Shown piece by piece: positions 1-7,696 of a stretch of DNA of 64,000 nucleotides. Below the pieces are notes generated by a model, which was not told the origin of the DNA, did no database searches, and saw nothing but the letters and a program-made list of their open reading frames with translations. Each line of letters starts with the position of its first letter. Within the stretch, counting starts at the first letter, position 1. The translations under genes were made by a program, and so were the position numbers. The stretch comes from Elusimicrobiota bacterium (GTDB lineage Bacteria; Elusimicrobiota; Elusimicrobia; UBA1565; UBA9628), in NCBI GenBank assembly GCA_026388095.1, contig JAPLKL010000008.1:31926-95925 (forward strand), given 5' to 3'.

Positions 1-2
1 AC

Positions 3-401
3 AAACCCGGAGAGAAGTTCCGGGTCAGCGTGAAGGCCAACCAGGACTGCCATCTGACCCTCATCGACGTGGGCACCAGCGGCTCGGTCAGCGTCATCTT
101 CCCCAACCATCAGGCCCCGGACAACGCGGTCAAGGCGGGCGTGACCTACACCATACCGGACCCGGCCGCGGGCTTCGAGTTCGAGGTGAGCGGCCCGGCG
201 GGCAGGGAGCTGGTGCGCGCCATCGCCTCGCATGAGCCGGCCGTGGACCTGGCCGACGCGGTGGGCAAGACCACGGCCGAGAGTCCCTTCGCCGAGCTCA
301 AGGATGAGGCCCCGGCCCTGACCCGGGACATCCACGTGAAGGCCAAGAAGGCCAAGCCCGGAGAGTGGAGCGAGGCGGTCCTGCAGCTGAAGATCCGTTA
401 G
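3..401 (+). CDS. DUF4384 domain protein, C-terminal part (5' end outside window)
   Basis: The reading frame is open from the window edge and is cut at its 5' end. A GTG at 30 is available, but the residues before it (KPGEKFRVSV) already match the start of a DUF4384 domain, so the gene probably begins upstream. The visible part carries the family pattern of a beta-sandwich: a hydrophobic strand, 'LTLIDVGTSGSVSVIFPN', then a conserved turn region. DUF4384 domains are commonly found at the end of caspase-like or other signalling proteins and are presumed to be exported. It ends 10 bp from the convergent end of a CHAT-domain gene. The exact role is unknown. Confidence 0.7.
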   Translation, partial: KPGEKFRVSVKANQDCHLTLIDVGTSGSVSVIFPNHQAPDNAVKAGVTYTIPDPAAGFEFEVSGPAGRELVRAIASHEPAVDLADAVGKTTAESPFAELKDEAPALTRDIHVKAKKAKPGEWSEAVLQLKIR

Positions 402-410
402 CGCGCGGCT

Positions 411-2954
411 TCAGCCGCGGCCGGTGACCAAGAAGGCGGCCCAGAAATACGGGGCCAGGCCCTTGCGGACCATCTCGAGCTGGGCCAGGCGCAGGCTCTC
501 CGCCAGGCCCTCTTTCTTCTCCAGCCCGGCGTAAAGGCTTCCCATCAGCTCGGCGGTCGCCTTGTCGTCTATGCTCCACAAGGTCGCCAGCACGGACGGC
601 GCGCCCGCGTAGAGGAAGGAGCGGTTCAAGCCCACGATCTCGCTGCCCGTGGCCGAGCGGCCCAAGGCCGTCTTGCAGGCGCTCAGGACCACGGCGCTGC
701 CCTTGAAGCGCAGCTTGAAGATGTCCAGCGCGCTCAGGCGCCCCGCGTCGGCCGCGGTCGGCGCCAAAAGCAGTCCGGATTCCAGCGGCGTCTCCTCGGA
801 GTAGTTGCCGTGCGCCGCGAAGTGGGCCACGTCGAAATCCCCCCCGAGCAGCTCCTTGGCCTTCTCCCCGGTGGCGGCCTTGCCCGTGAACACGACGGCC
901 GATGGGAAGCGTCCCTTGATGGCCGCCACCTCGGCCTCCGCGGAGGGCAGGTCGAACTCGCGCCGGCCCAGGTCCGGGTTGCCGAAGGCCAGGACCCGGA
1001 GACTGGCTTGCGGCTTGCGCTCGGCGAGGTACTCCAGCACCCCCGCGTTGGGCAGGCTGAAGAGGGCGCGACTCTCGATCAGGTACTTGCCTTGGTCGCT
1101 CAAGGCCGAGAACGGCAGGTAGTAAAGCGCGTCGTGCGGCGCCAAGCCGATGTTCGGCGCGGTCACGAAGGGCAGGATGGGCTTGAGCAGGATGTCGTAG
1201 AGCTTCTGGGAGAGGGCCTTGGTCGCGGCCTGGTCCTTGGCCTGGATGGCCTTCAGGAACGAGGCCACCAGCGCGCGCAGGTCCTCGCGGCCGAGCTTGA
1301 CGCGCTCCAGGTGCACCTTGTCCCGGTCCACGGCCCAGACGTAGAGGGTCTGGTCCGTCACGAAATAGTCCAGCAAGGCGGTGTCGGCGGGGAGCCTGGC
1401 CTGGATGACGGACGGCGCCGGCGACTGGACCGAGACCAAGGAGGCCAGCTCGGTGTTCTCGCGCTTGACTTTGACCACGATGTCCCGGTAGGCGCCCTCG
1501 GCCTTGGCCAAGCCGGCGAGGAGCTCCTGGGCGGCCGGATCGCTGCGGGCCGCGGCCAGCCGCTTGCCCAGGCCCGCCACCTCCTGGTCGGCGGCCTGTT
1601 CCTGGCGCAGCAGCGAGCGTTCCGCGGGGCTGCGGCCGAGGTCCTGGCCCGCGAGCAGGTCCACCAGCAACCGGGCCTTGGAATGCTCCGCGTAGTCCAG
1701 AGCCCCGGCGGAATCCCCCTCCCGGGCCAGGACCTCCACCAAGGCCTCGTAGACCACCTGGCGGTTGAAGAGATAGCTCTCCTTGAGCTGGTCGATGACC
1801 AAGGCCGAGCGCTGAGCCTCGATGATAGCCGCGGCCTCCTTGAGCGCCGCGATGGCGCCCGGCGCGTTGCCGAAGCCCGTCTCGTAGCGCGACAGGATGA
1901 ACTTGGCCCAGATCTGGTAGAAGGGGAAGCGGTAGCGGTCCGCGAGCTCGTTGAGCTCCCGCGCCGCCTTGAGGCCGGCGGTGATGTCCTGCTTGAGCAG
2001 GAAGACCTGCTCGCGGAAGAACAGGCTGTCCACCTCGCCTACGCGATAGCCTTCCTCCCGCGCCAGCCGGGAGGCTCGGTCCAGGTGATTGAAGGCGGTG
2101 TCCCAATCCCCCTTGATCCCGGCGGCCAGGCCCAGGAAGTTGTTGACGTTGGTCTCCATGATCCGGAACACGTCGGGCGGGGTGAAGGAGCCCGGCTTGG
2201 TCTTGCGGATGGCGGAGTTGAGGTCGAGGACCCGCCGCAGATGCGCGATCCCCTCGTCCTGGCGGGCGCGGATGGCGGCGAGCATGGCCGGATCGAAATC
2301 CAGGAGGCTGTATTTCTTGGTCATGCGCGGCACGTAGTCGGCGAGGATGGCCGCGATGCCGCTCTCCAGCTCGGAGTCGCGCCGCAGCATCATGAAGTCG
2401 AAGTCCTTGCCGTAGCCCTCGTTGGCGGCGCAGGAGCGCTGGAAATCCGACAGGGCCTGGGCGTAGTCGCCGTTCATGAGGTGGTAGTGCCCGTAGTTGT
2501 GGGCGACGAAGGCGTCCATTGGGGCGGACGGCCAGTCCTTCTCCTTCTGCCGGATCAGGTCGAAGGCCTCGCGCACCCGGCCGAACTCGTAGAGGGCGAA
2601 GACCTTGCGGTTCAGCGCCGAGCCCTCGCCGCCGGCGTTGCCGCGCTTGCGGAACTCGGACAGCGCCCGGTCATAGAAATGCAGGGTCCTGGTCTCATCG
2701 CCCAAGGACTCGAAATGCATGCCCACGCTCATGAAGATGTAGGGGATGCCCCAATCCGCGCCCACGCTGGCGCCCTTGAGCTGCTTGACGGACTCAGCCG
2801 GGATGTCCTTGTCGAAGGGGCCGTCGAGCCGGATCTTGACCATGAAGTCCGGCGGCGCGGGCATGATCCTGGTCATGGCGGCGCAGCCCCCCGCAGCCAG
2901 GAAAACGAAGGCTAGGCAGGCGCGGCTCAACGAGGCGGATCGGCCCCCGGTCAA
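411..2954 (-). CDS. TPR-CHAT domain lipoprotein (caspase-like protease family)
   Basis: This is an 847-residue protein. The start is a TTG at 2954 that overlaps the TGA of the upstream gene by 4 bases and has a purine-rich GAGGAAGAGAAGGA stretch before it. The TTG start is favoured because it supplies a lipoprotein-type signal (hydrophobic segment ending LAAGGC near residue 24), whereas the next ATG would remove it. Residues about 60-430 hold TPR-like helical repeats. The C-terminal roughly 300 residues are a CHAT domain (clan CD peptidase, related to caspases) with the catalytic pair visible as His715 in 'HFAAHGN' and Cys760 in 'LSACKTALG'. CHAT-TPR proteins are thought to cleave partner proteins; the substrate here is unknown. 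A lipidated, exported CHAT protein beside a DUF4384 gene is notable. Confidence 0.85.
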   Translation of the reverse strand: MTGGRSASLSRACLAFVFLAAGGCAAMTRIMPAPPDFMVKIRLDGPFDKDIPAESVKQLKGASVGADWGIPYIFMSVGMHFESLGDETRTLHFYDRALSEFRKRGNAGGEGSALNRKVFALYEFGRVREAFDLIRQKEKDWPSAPMDAFVAHNYGHYHLMNGDYAQALSDFQRSCAANEGYGKDFDFMMLRRDSELESGIAAILADYVPRMTKKYSLLDFDPAMLAAIRARQDEGIAHLRRVLDLNSAIRKTKPGSFTPPDVFRIMETNVNNFLGLAAGIKGDWDTAFNHLDRASRLAREEGYRVGEVDSLFFREQVFLLKQDITAGLKAARELNELADRYRFPFYQIWAKFILSRYETGFGNAPGAIAALKEAAAIIEAQRSALVIDQLKESYLFNRQVVYEALVEVLAREGDSAGALDYAEHSKARLLVDLLAGQDLGRSPAERSLLRQEQAADQEVAGLGKRLAAARSDPAAQELLAGLAKAEGAYRDIVVKVKRENTELASLVSVQSPAPSVIQARLPADTALLDYFVTDQTLYVWAVDRDKVHLERVKLGREDLRALVASFLKAIQAKDQAATKALSQKLYDILLKPILPFVTAPNIGLAPHDALYYLPFSALSDQGKYLIESRALFSLPNAGVLEYLAERKPQASLRVLAFGNPDLGRREFDLPSAEAEVAAIKGRFPSAVVFTGKAATGEKAKELLGGDFDVAHFAAHGNYSEETPLESGLLLAPTAADAGRLSALDIFKLRFKGSAVVLSACKTALGRSATGSEIVGLNRSFLYAGAPSVLATLWSIDDKATAELMGSLYAGLEKKEGLAESLRLAQLEMVRKGLAPYFWAAFLVTGRG

Positions 2955-3508
2955 TCCTTCTCTTCCTCTCCCAGCTGGAAGGCCTGCGCGTCGCCTTCCG
3001 GAGCGGTCAAAGTCACCATCCTCCGCCTGAGATTGACGGTGCCGCCCACTCCCGGGATGGGTTTCTGCTTGGGATCGTAGAGCCGGCCCTGGCGCAGGAG
3101 GAAGCCCGTGCCCGCGTCGTTGTCCACGAACAGCGCGAAATCGGTCCCCGCGTCGCGCATGATGCCCCGCAAGTAGAGCTTGTGGATGCTGAAGTCCTGC
3201 AGCGAGAAGGCCCGCGCGGAGCCGCGGCTGGCGCCCCAGCGCGCGAAAGGATCGCGCAGGCGCTCCACCGTGTAGATGCCGCCCACGGTGGCCGCGCTGG
3301 AGGCGGCGACCTCGGGACGGGCCGCGGAGCTTGCCGCGGCCTTGGCGGCCGGCTGGACCGCGGCCTTGGGCGAAGCCGGGGCCACGGCCGCGGGCGCAGC
3401 CGGGACCGCGGCCGCGACCTTCGGCATGGCGATGGGAGCCAGGATCGCGATCACGCTGGTGACGATCAGCAGCTCCAGCAAGGTGGATCCCCGGGATGTC
3501 TGAGCCAT
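2951..3508 (-). CDS. Prepilin-like N-terminus fused to a PilP-like domain
   Basis: The ATG at 3508 gives 185 residues; a GTG at 3514 would add two. The N-terminus is a type III prepilin signal: cleavage expected at Gly7|Ser8, Glu at position 5 of the mature protein (motif G-STLLELLIV), then a hydrophobic helix. An Ala/Pro-rich linker follows (about residues 35-80). The C-terminal half (RDPFARW..., LYLRGIMRD..., ALFVDN..., a GRLYD-type strand) resembles the PilP/GspC-type periplasmic beta domain of type IV pilus or type II secretion assembly systems. No conventional pilin globular domain is visible. A -10-like TATACG lies 6 bases before the ATG with no Shine-Dalgarno, so the mRNA may be leaderless. 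It is coupled by a 4-base overlap to the CHAT gene. Confidence 0.7.
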   Translation of the reverse strand: MAQTSRGSTLLELLIVTSVIAILAPIAMPKVAAAVPAAPAAVAPASPKAAVQPAAKAAASSAARPEVAASSAATVGGIYTVERLRDPFARWGASRGSARAFSLQDFSIHKLYLRGIMRDAGTDFALFVDNDAGTGFLLRQGRLYDPKQKPIPGVGGTVNLRRRMVTLTAPEGDAQAFQLGEEEKD

Positions 3509-3522
3509 TGGCACCGTATAGT

Positions 3523-4107
3523 TTAACGATGTGCGCGCGGATTTACAATAGCCCGGAAGGCCGGATGCGCGGCGATCAAGCCCAGCGCCCGGCGCAGCAG
3601 GGTCCGCCCCGGCTCCATGCGGTGCCAGGGGGACGCGCCGGAAGGGTGCGGCAGGGGGATGACGTCGAAGCCCCGGACCCGGAACCGGCGCCCGATCAGC
3701 CCGCTGAGCTTGCCCTCGGGCAGGAACCTCGCGATGGCCAGCTTGCCCACCGGGATGACCAGCGACGGCCTGAGGAGCTCAAGCTCGCGCTCGAGCCAGG
3801 CCGCGCAGTTGGCGATCTCCTCGGGCGAGGGGACCCGGTCGCCGCCTCCCGGTCTCTTGCCCGGGAAGCAGCGGCACACGGCCGCCATGTAGACGGCGGA
3901 GCGGAACCGCTCCTCGCTGAGGCCCGCCGCCGCGTAGAACCACTTGAACAGGGTCTTGCCCGCGGTCCACGCGAAGGGGCGCCCCAGCTTGGGCTCCTTG
4001 TCGCCCGGAGCCTGGCCCACGAGCAGGACCCGGCTCGCCACCGGACCCCCGCTCACCACGGGCGGCCGCATGTCCGGGCAGAGCCGGCAGGCGCGCAAGG
4101 ACTCCAC
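3523..4107 (-). CDS. Uracil-DNA glycosylase superfamily protein, family-4-like with Fe-S cysteines
   Basis: This is a 194-residue protein with a GTG start at 4107. Motif 1 is 'GQAPGDKEPKLGRPF', close to the GEAPGxxExxxGxPF of family-4 enzymes, and motif 2 is 'HPSGAS'. Four cysteines fit the family-4 [4Fe-4S] pattern: Cys7-x2-Cys10 at the N-terminus, then a Cys in 'AVCRCFPGKRPGGG' and a Cys in 'PSPEEIANC'. The protein would remove uracil from DNA in base-excision repair. The segment after motif 1 (AWTAGKTLFKWF) and the motif-2 neighbourhood differ from textbook family 4, so it may belong to a less studied branch. It lies between the pseudopilin cluster and the prepilin/PilP hybrid with no evident functional link. 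Confidence 0.78.
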   Translation of the reverse strand: MESLRACRLCPDMRPPVVSGGPVASRVLLVGQAPGDKEPKLGRPFAWTAGKTLFKWFYAAAGLSEERFRSAVYMAAVCRCFPGKRPGGGDRVPSPEEIANCAAWLERELELLRPSLVIPVGKLAIARFLPEGKLSGLIGRRFRVRGFDVIPLPHPSGASPWHRMEPGRTLLRRALGLIAAHPAFRAIVNPRAHR

Positions 4108-4148
4108 GTGCTCCGTCAGTCTCCGGCTCGCAGGAGGCTTCAGCGGGC

Positions 4149-4676
4149 CTACCGGCCGCCGTGGCGCGCCTCGGCCCGGACGATCCGGGAGAGTGCGTAA
4201 AGCCCCAGGCTCAGCAGTATGATGAAGGCGCCGCAGTTGACCTGCACGGCCCAGCCGATCGGGCCTGACGGCCCGCGCAGGGCGTGCACGACGAGGATGG
4301 CGGCGGACGCGAGGAATGAGAACAGGATGGTGTTGCCGCGGGACCCGTAGATGGCCGAGGCGATGGGCGTCAGAATGAGCAGCAGCCAGGCCGGAGGCCA
4401 GGCCGGCCCGAATATGTAGACCTGCAGCACGCTGACCGCGAAATTGACCCAGACGCGCACCCGGAGCCGGCGGCCGGCCGCGTCGCCGTGGTCGATCCAG
4501 CCGATGGACAGGGAGTTGAACAGGATGGAGAAGACCATCAGGACCGAGGAGACCGCCTTCAGCCGCAGCGGGAGCTCGGCCAGGATGATGCCGTTAGCCA
4601 CCAGGAGCACGCCCAGGGGGGTGAAATAGCGGTTGACGAGATGGGTCCGGGAGTGGTCCAGAGGTCGATTGGTCAT
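4149..4676 (-). CDS. Multi-pass membrane protein, unknown function
   Basis: The chosen start is the ATG at 4676 (MTNRPLDHSR...), 4 bases after the pseudopilin stop; a longer frame to 4757 would overlap the pilin gene. The protein has 175 residues with about five hydrophobic segments (for example PLGVLLVANGIILAE, VLMVFSILFNSLSIGW, VNFAVSVLQVYIFG, LLLILTPIASAIYG, ILFSFLASAAILVVHAL, and a last helix). The C-terminus is basic. I recognise no family. Its close spacing behind a pseudopilin suggests co-transcription, but no function follows from that. Confidence 0.65.
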   Translation of the reverse strand: MTNRPLDHSRTHLVNRYFTPLGVLLVANGIILAELPLRLKAVSSVLMVFSILFNSLSIGWIDHGDAAGRRLRVRVWVNFAVSVLQVYIFGPAWPPAWLLLILTPIASAIYGSRGNTILFSFLASAAILVVHALRGPSGPIGWAVQVNCGAFIILLSLGLYALSRIVRAEARHGGR

Positions 4677-4680
4677 GGGA

Positions 4681-5100
4681 TCAATAGGCCGTCCATACGG
4701 AGCCCTTGGTGTCGGTGTGCGTGCAGTTGACCCAGAGTTTCCCGAAGTCGGCGTCACTGGAGTCGTTGTCGTAGGCCCAGCCTCCCGCGTCGTTGATGAC
4801 GGAGGCCGCGCTCCCTTCCCGGATGCTGTTGGAATCCTGGTGGTAGCCCACCAGCACGGCCGGCGGGAAGGCGCCCAGGTACTGGCCGCCCGCGGTCAGG
4901 GCCGACAGGGAACTCGGGAAGGTCGAGGCCTGGTCCGCGTAGTAGGTCTGGATCGCCGAGCGTATCGCTCCCAGATTCCCCTGGGTCCCCCCTTCTTTCG
5001 CCTTCCGGAACACGATTGAGCACAGGACGCTGATGATGAGCACCACGAACATCAGCTCCAGGAGGGTGAATCCTCGGCTCAGCCGCGACAGGGGCCGCAT
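4681..5100 (-). CDS. Type II secretion / type IV pilin-like major pseudopilin (GspG-like)
   Basis: The ATG at 5100 gives 139 residues; a TTG three codons upstream is less likely. The N-terminus MRPLSRLSRG|FTLLELMFVV is a textbook prepilin leader: short basic peptide, Gly at -1, Phe at +1, Glu at +5, then about 20 hydrophobic residues. The rest (AIQTYYADQASTFPSSLSAL..., then an Asp-rich 'YDNDSSDAD' near the C-terminus) resembles GspG-type pseudopilins, whose C-terminus carries a calcium-binding loop. It would be processed by a prepilin peptidase and assembled into a pseudopilus. A TATAGT -10-like element sits at 5114-5119, 13 bases before the start. No other secretion machinery genes are nearby. 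Confidence 0.85.
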   Translation of the reverse strand: MRPLSRLSRGFTLLELMFVVLIISVLCSIVFRKAKEGGTQGNLGAIRSAIQTYYADQASTFPSSLSALTAGGQYLGAFPPAVLVGYHQDSNSIREGSAASVINDAGGWAYDNDSSDADFGKLWVNCTHTDTKGSVWTAY

Positions 5101-5169
5101 GCCCAGCAATGATACTATACTGGACGAGTGGAGTATACTTCGATTTCCGGGAGGAGCGCGCCGAGCGGC

Positions 5170-6585
5170 TCAGCGCGGAGGCGCGGCCAGGCGCGCCAGG
5201 ACCGCGTCCGCGATGTTGGAGGCCAGGAGTTCGTTGCCGCGCCGCGTGCAGTGGCCGAAGTCTCCGCCGAAGTTGTCCACGAAGAGCGCGAAGTAGCCCT
5301 CCCGCGCCACGGCTTGTCGGAATGAGTCCTCGTTGTCCACGAATGTGACCTCCGGCGCGCCCGCCAGCATGTCCCGGAGCGGCGCCACGCTGCGCATCGG
5401 GTATTGCACGGCCGCCAGAGCCACGCCCCGCCGGTCCAGCAGAGTCTTGATCTTCAGGTAGTTTTCGCGGGTCATGGCCGCGACGCCGCCTCCCGCGGCC
5501 GCCTCCGCCCGGCGGCGCGTCTCGGCCGCGAGCCCGGGCTGGGACATCCCATCGTAAGCCAGCGCCAGCGCCCTGAGCGTGGAGGCGTCTTCCGGCCTGC
5601 GGGCCAGCATCCAGCGGTACTGCTGCGCGGCTGAAGCCCAACGGCGCTGCCAGCAGAGCAACTGCGCCAGGAACATGCGCGCGGGCTCGTCGTCGGGATC
5701 GAGCGCCAGGGCGAGGCGGACCTCCCGCTCCGCCTCGCCGTAGCGCGGGCGGACCTGCGCGGAAAGGACCCGGCCCAGGTTCATATGCCCCGCCGGGTTC
5801 CAGGGCTCGCTCGCCACGGCCTGCCGGACCCACGCCAAGGCCAGGTCCTGCTGCCGCTGCAACCCGCCGCGGCGCGCCGCCAGCAGGAACAGGTCGCGGA
5901 TGCCGTCCGGCTGGCGGAGCACGTAGTCCTGCACGTCTTCCGGCTCGGCCTCGCTGCGGCCCTGGTCGGCGACGGCCGCGTAGAGGCCTGTGCGGGACGC
6001 GAAGAGGCCCGGCCAGCGCCGCAGAAGGCGGCGGTAGACCGCCTCCGCGGCCCCCGGACGCGCGCTGAGGCGCAAGTCCCGGGCCAGGAGGTCCCAGACC
6101 TCCGGCTGATCCGGCCCCAGGCGCAGGCTCCGCTGCAGGCTCGCCACGGCGTCGTGAGGGCGTCCCTGCTCATGGTAGAACCTGCCCAGCGCGGACCAGC
6201 GCGCCGGGTCCTGGGGGCGCTCCTGGGCCATGGCCGTAAAACCCTCTTCAGCCTGCCGGGCCATGCCTTCATGCCGGAGCAGGTCCGCCAGCCCCTGCCG
6301 CGCGGCCAGGTCGCTCGGCCGCAGGGCCAAGGCCCGCGCGAACGACTCCCGGGCCGCCGGCCAGTCCCGCCGCGCCTCATGCCAGCGGCCCCAGGCCGTG
6401 AGCAGGTCGGTCCGGCCCGCGCCCGCGGCCTCGGCCCGGCGCAGGCAGAGGCGCGCCGCCTCGGGCTGCCGGCGGCCCAGTTCCAGTCTCGCCATCAGCA
6501 GCCAGGCCTCGGGGTCTCCCGGCGCCTCCCGGCAGGCCAGCCGCGACAAGGCCGCGGCCGCGCGCACCCGGCCGAGCGCCAACAA
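5170..6585 (-). CDS. TPR region and C-terminal part of an SGNH/GDSL hydrolase (split from 6592-7134 by an in-frame TGA)
   Basis: This 471-codon frame begins with a TTG only because of an upstream stop. It is in the same frame as the gene at 6592-7134, and just two sense codons (6586-6591) separate its first codon from the TGA. Residues about 10-370 are TPR repeats (for example 'DPEAWLLMARLELGRRQPEAARLCLRRAE'-type units). The last 90 residues return to an SGNH hydrolase fold: 'AAVQYPMRS', 'VTFVDNED' and 'GGDFGHCTRRGNELLA', where Asp442 and His445 are the expected catalytic D-x-x-H. The catalytic Ser is in the upstream piece, so this half alone should be inactive. The intact gene would be about 655 codons. 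Confidence 0.75.
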   Translation of the reverse strand: MLALGRVRAAAALSRLACREAPGDPEAWLLMARLELGRRQPEAARLCLRRAEAAGAGRTDLLTAWGRWHEARRDWPAARESFARALALRPSDLAARQGLADLLRHEGMARQAEEGFTAMAQERPQDPARWSALGRFYHEQGRPHDAVASLQRSLRLGPDQPEVWDLLARDLRLSARPGAAEAVYRRLLRRWPGLFASRTGLYAAVADQGRSEAEPEDVQDYVLRQPDGIRDLFLLAARRGGLQRQQDLALAWVRQAVASEPWNPAGHMNLGRVLSAQVRPRYGEAEREVRLALALDPDDEPARMFLAQLLCWQRRWASAAQQYRWMLARRPEDASTLRALALAYDGMSQPGLAAETRRRAEAAAGGGVAAMTRENYLKIKTLLDRRGVALAAVQYPMRSVAPLRDMLAGAPEVTFVDNEDSFRQAVAREGYFALFVDNFGGDFGHCTRRGNELLASNIADAVLARLAAPPR

Positions 6586-6591
6586 CTGGGC

Positions 6592-7134
6592 TCACTGCCG
6601 CAGATGGTGCGCCCGGGCCGTCCCCGGGACCGCCCCCTCTCCCCGGCCCGGCGGCGGCAGGTCCGCGAAACGGCCGCCCCGGGAGCGCGCGGCGTTCCTC
6701 AGCAGGGCCAGCAGCCGGAAGGCCCGGGAATGCGTGAACAGCCAGGAGTCCCTCCCCGCCACGTCCCTCAGGTAGGGGACCTCGCGGTCGTTGCCGCCGA
6801 TCATGGCGACCACCAGGTCCGGATGATGCCGTTCCAGGTTCTCCGGAAGGTGCGCGAACACGTAGTTGGTGTTGATCACGCCCACGCCGCCGTCGATGAC
6901 CACGAACTTCCGGCCCTGGCCGCGCTCGTTGAGCAGGGCTTCGAGCGGCCCGGGGTATTGGCGCAAAGTGGTGGACTCCCCCAGGCAGAGGATCCGATAG
7001 GCGCCCGGAGCCTCGGCCCCGGAGCGCCAGCGGCCGGAGGCCGCGCGCGCGCAGCCGCCCAGCCGCAGGGCCGCCTCCAGCAAGAGGCAGGCCGTCGCGA
7101 GTCCGACGCCGAGGGCTAGGAGCTTCCCCTTCAT
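6592..7134 (-). CDS. N-terminal part of SGNH/GDSL hydrolase-TPR protein (truncated by in-frame TGA)
   Basis: The chosen start is the ATG at 7134 (MKGKLLALGVG...), which gives an N-terminal membrane anchor or signal helix; a frame extending to 7263 would overlap hypA. SGNH block I is 'LCLGESTT' with nucleophile Ser54 and block III is 'GGND' with Asn115. Both oxyanion elements are therefore here, whereas the Asp-His pair lies in the downstream piece at 5170-6585. The frame ends '...HHLRQ' TGA and continues without shift as 'AQLLALGRVR'; TGG (Trp) would fit a TPR helix at that spot. The single TGA is either a real nonsense mutation or a sequence error. The family includes acyl-ester hydrolases and AlgJ/AlgX-type acetyltransferases; the substrate is unknown. 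It follows hypA by 11 bases. Confidence 0.72.
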   Translation of the reverse strand: MKGKLLALGVGLATACLLLEAALRLGGCARAASGRWRSGAEAPGAYRILCLGESTTLRQYPGPLEALLNERGQGRKFVVIDGGVGVINTNYVFAHLPENLERHHPDLVVAMIGGNDREVPYLRDVAGRDSWLFTHSRAFRLLALLRNAARSRGGRFADLPPPGRGEGAVPGTARAHHLRQ

Positions 7135-7145
7135 GTCGCGGCCGG

Positions 7146-7550
7146 TCAGGACTTCTTGGCCGGCCGGCGGGGCTTCCGGGCCGGCTGCTCTGCGACCTCC
7201 AAGTCTATTCCTTCCACGCCGCGCCCGCCGCTGACGCGGCAGACCGCGCCGCACTTCGGACATTCCGCGATGGGCAGATCGGAGTGGTGGTCGACGCCCT
7301 CGTCCGCCCGGCCCTCATGGCCGCACGCGCACTTGATGCGGGCCGGGAGCACGGTGAGGACCAGTTCCGCGCCTTCCAATTGCGTGCCCGCAGCCGACAC
7401 CGCGAAGATCTGCTTGAAGGACTCCTCGCCGTGCAGCTCCAAGGCCCCGATCTTCAGGGAGATGGACTTCACCTTCCCCGTCAGCTTCCGGGCGGCCAGG
7501 TCCTGGCGGATGGAATCGATGACGCTCTGGATTATGGCTTGTTCGTGCAT
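7146..7550 (-). CDS. hypA: Hydrogenase nickel incorporation protein HypA
   Basis: This is a 134-residue protein with ATG at 7550. It starts Met-His-Glu, the nickel-binding N-terminus of HypA/HybF, and has a zinc-site region with Cys-x-Cys (KCACGHEG) and Cys-x2-Cys (ECPKCGA). HypA works with HypB to deliver Ni to the large subunit of [NiFe] hydrogenases, consistent with the mvhA gene about 3.4 kb away. The C-terminus has a basic extension (ARKPRRPAKKS) beyond the usual family end. The other hyp genes are not in the window. A consensus -10 TATAAT lies 10 bases upstream, and no clear Shine-Dalgarno is seen. Confidence 0.93.
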   Translation of the reverse strand: MHEQAIIQSVIDSIRQDLAARKLTGKVKSISLKIGALELHGEESFKQIFAVSAAGTQLEGAELVLTVLPARIKCACGHEGRADEGVDHHSDLPIAECPKCGAVCRVSGGRGVEGIDLEVAEQPARKPRRPAKKS

Positions 7551-7560
7551 GGGATCATCT

Positions 7561-7566
7561 ATTATA
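7561..7566 (-). promoter_or_regulatory. -10 element of the hypA promoter
   Basis: On the minus strand the hexamer is TATAAT, identical to the sigma70 consensus, 10 bases before the hypA ATG. No good -35 hexamer is seen 16-18 bases further upstream. The leader would be only a few bases long. Confidence 0.45.
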
Positions 7567-7684
7567 CACGTCGTAGGCCAGGATTTGCACCCGCGATGAT
7601 GACGTTCCCGATTGAGGTTGCGCGATGTGGTATTAATGAATACAATTATCCGGATAGCTGGCTCGCCGAGACACGTACTGAGCC

Positions 7685-7690
7685 AGGAGG
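7685..7690 (+). promoter_or_regulatory. Shine-Dalgarno AGGAGG for the gene at 7697
   Basis: A perfect AGGAGG lies 6 bases before the ATG at 7697 and fixes that start. This is one of the few strong ribosome sites in the window. Confidence 0.75.
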
Positions 7691-7696
7691 ATCGAA

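Noticed and set aside
810..2915. Very long plus-strand open frame opposite the CHAT gene
   Set aside because: It is antisense to a gene with clear catalytic motifs; its product is Arg/Gly/Asp-rich with no domain. High GC makes such frames common.
6592..6594. TGA read as Trp or selenocysteine
   Set aside because: TGA is a normal terminator in many neighbouring genes, and the site lies in a TPR helix without a visible selenocysteine stem.
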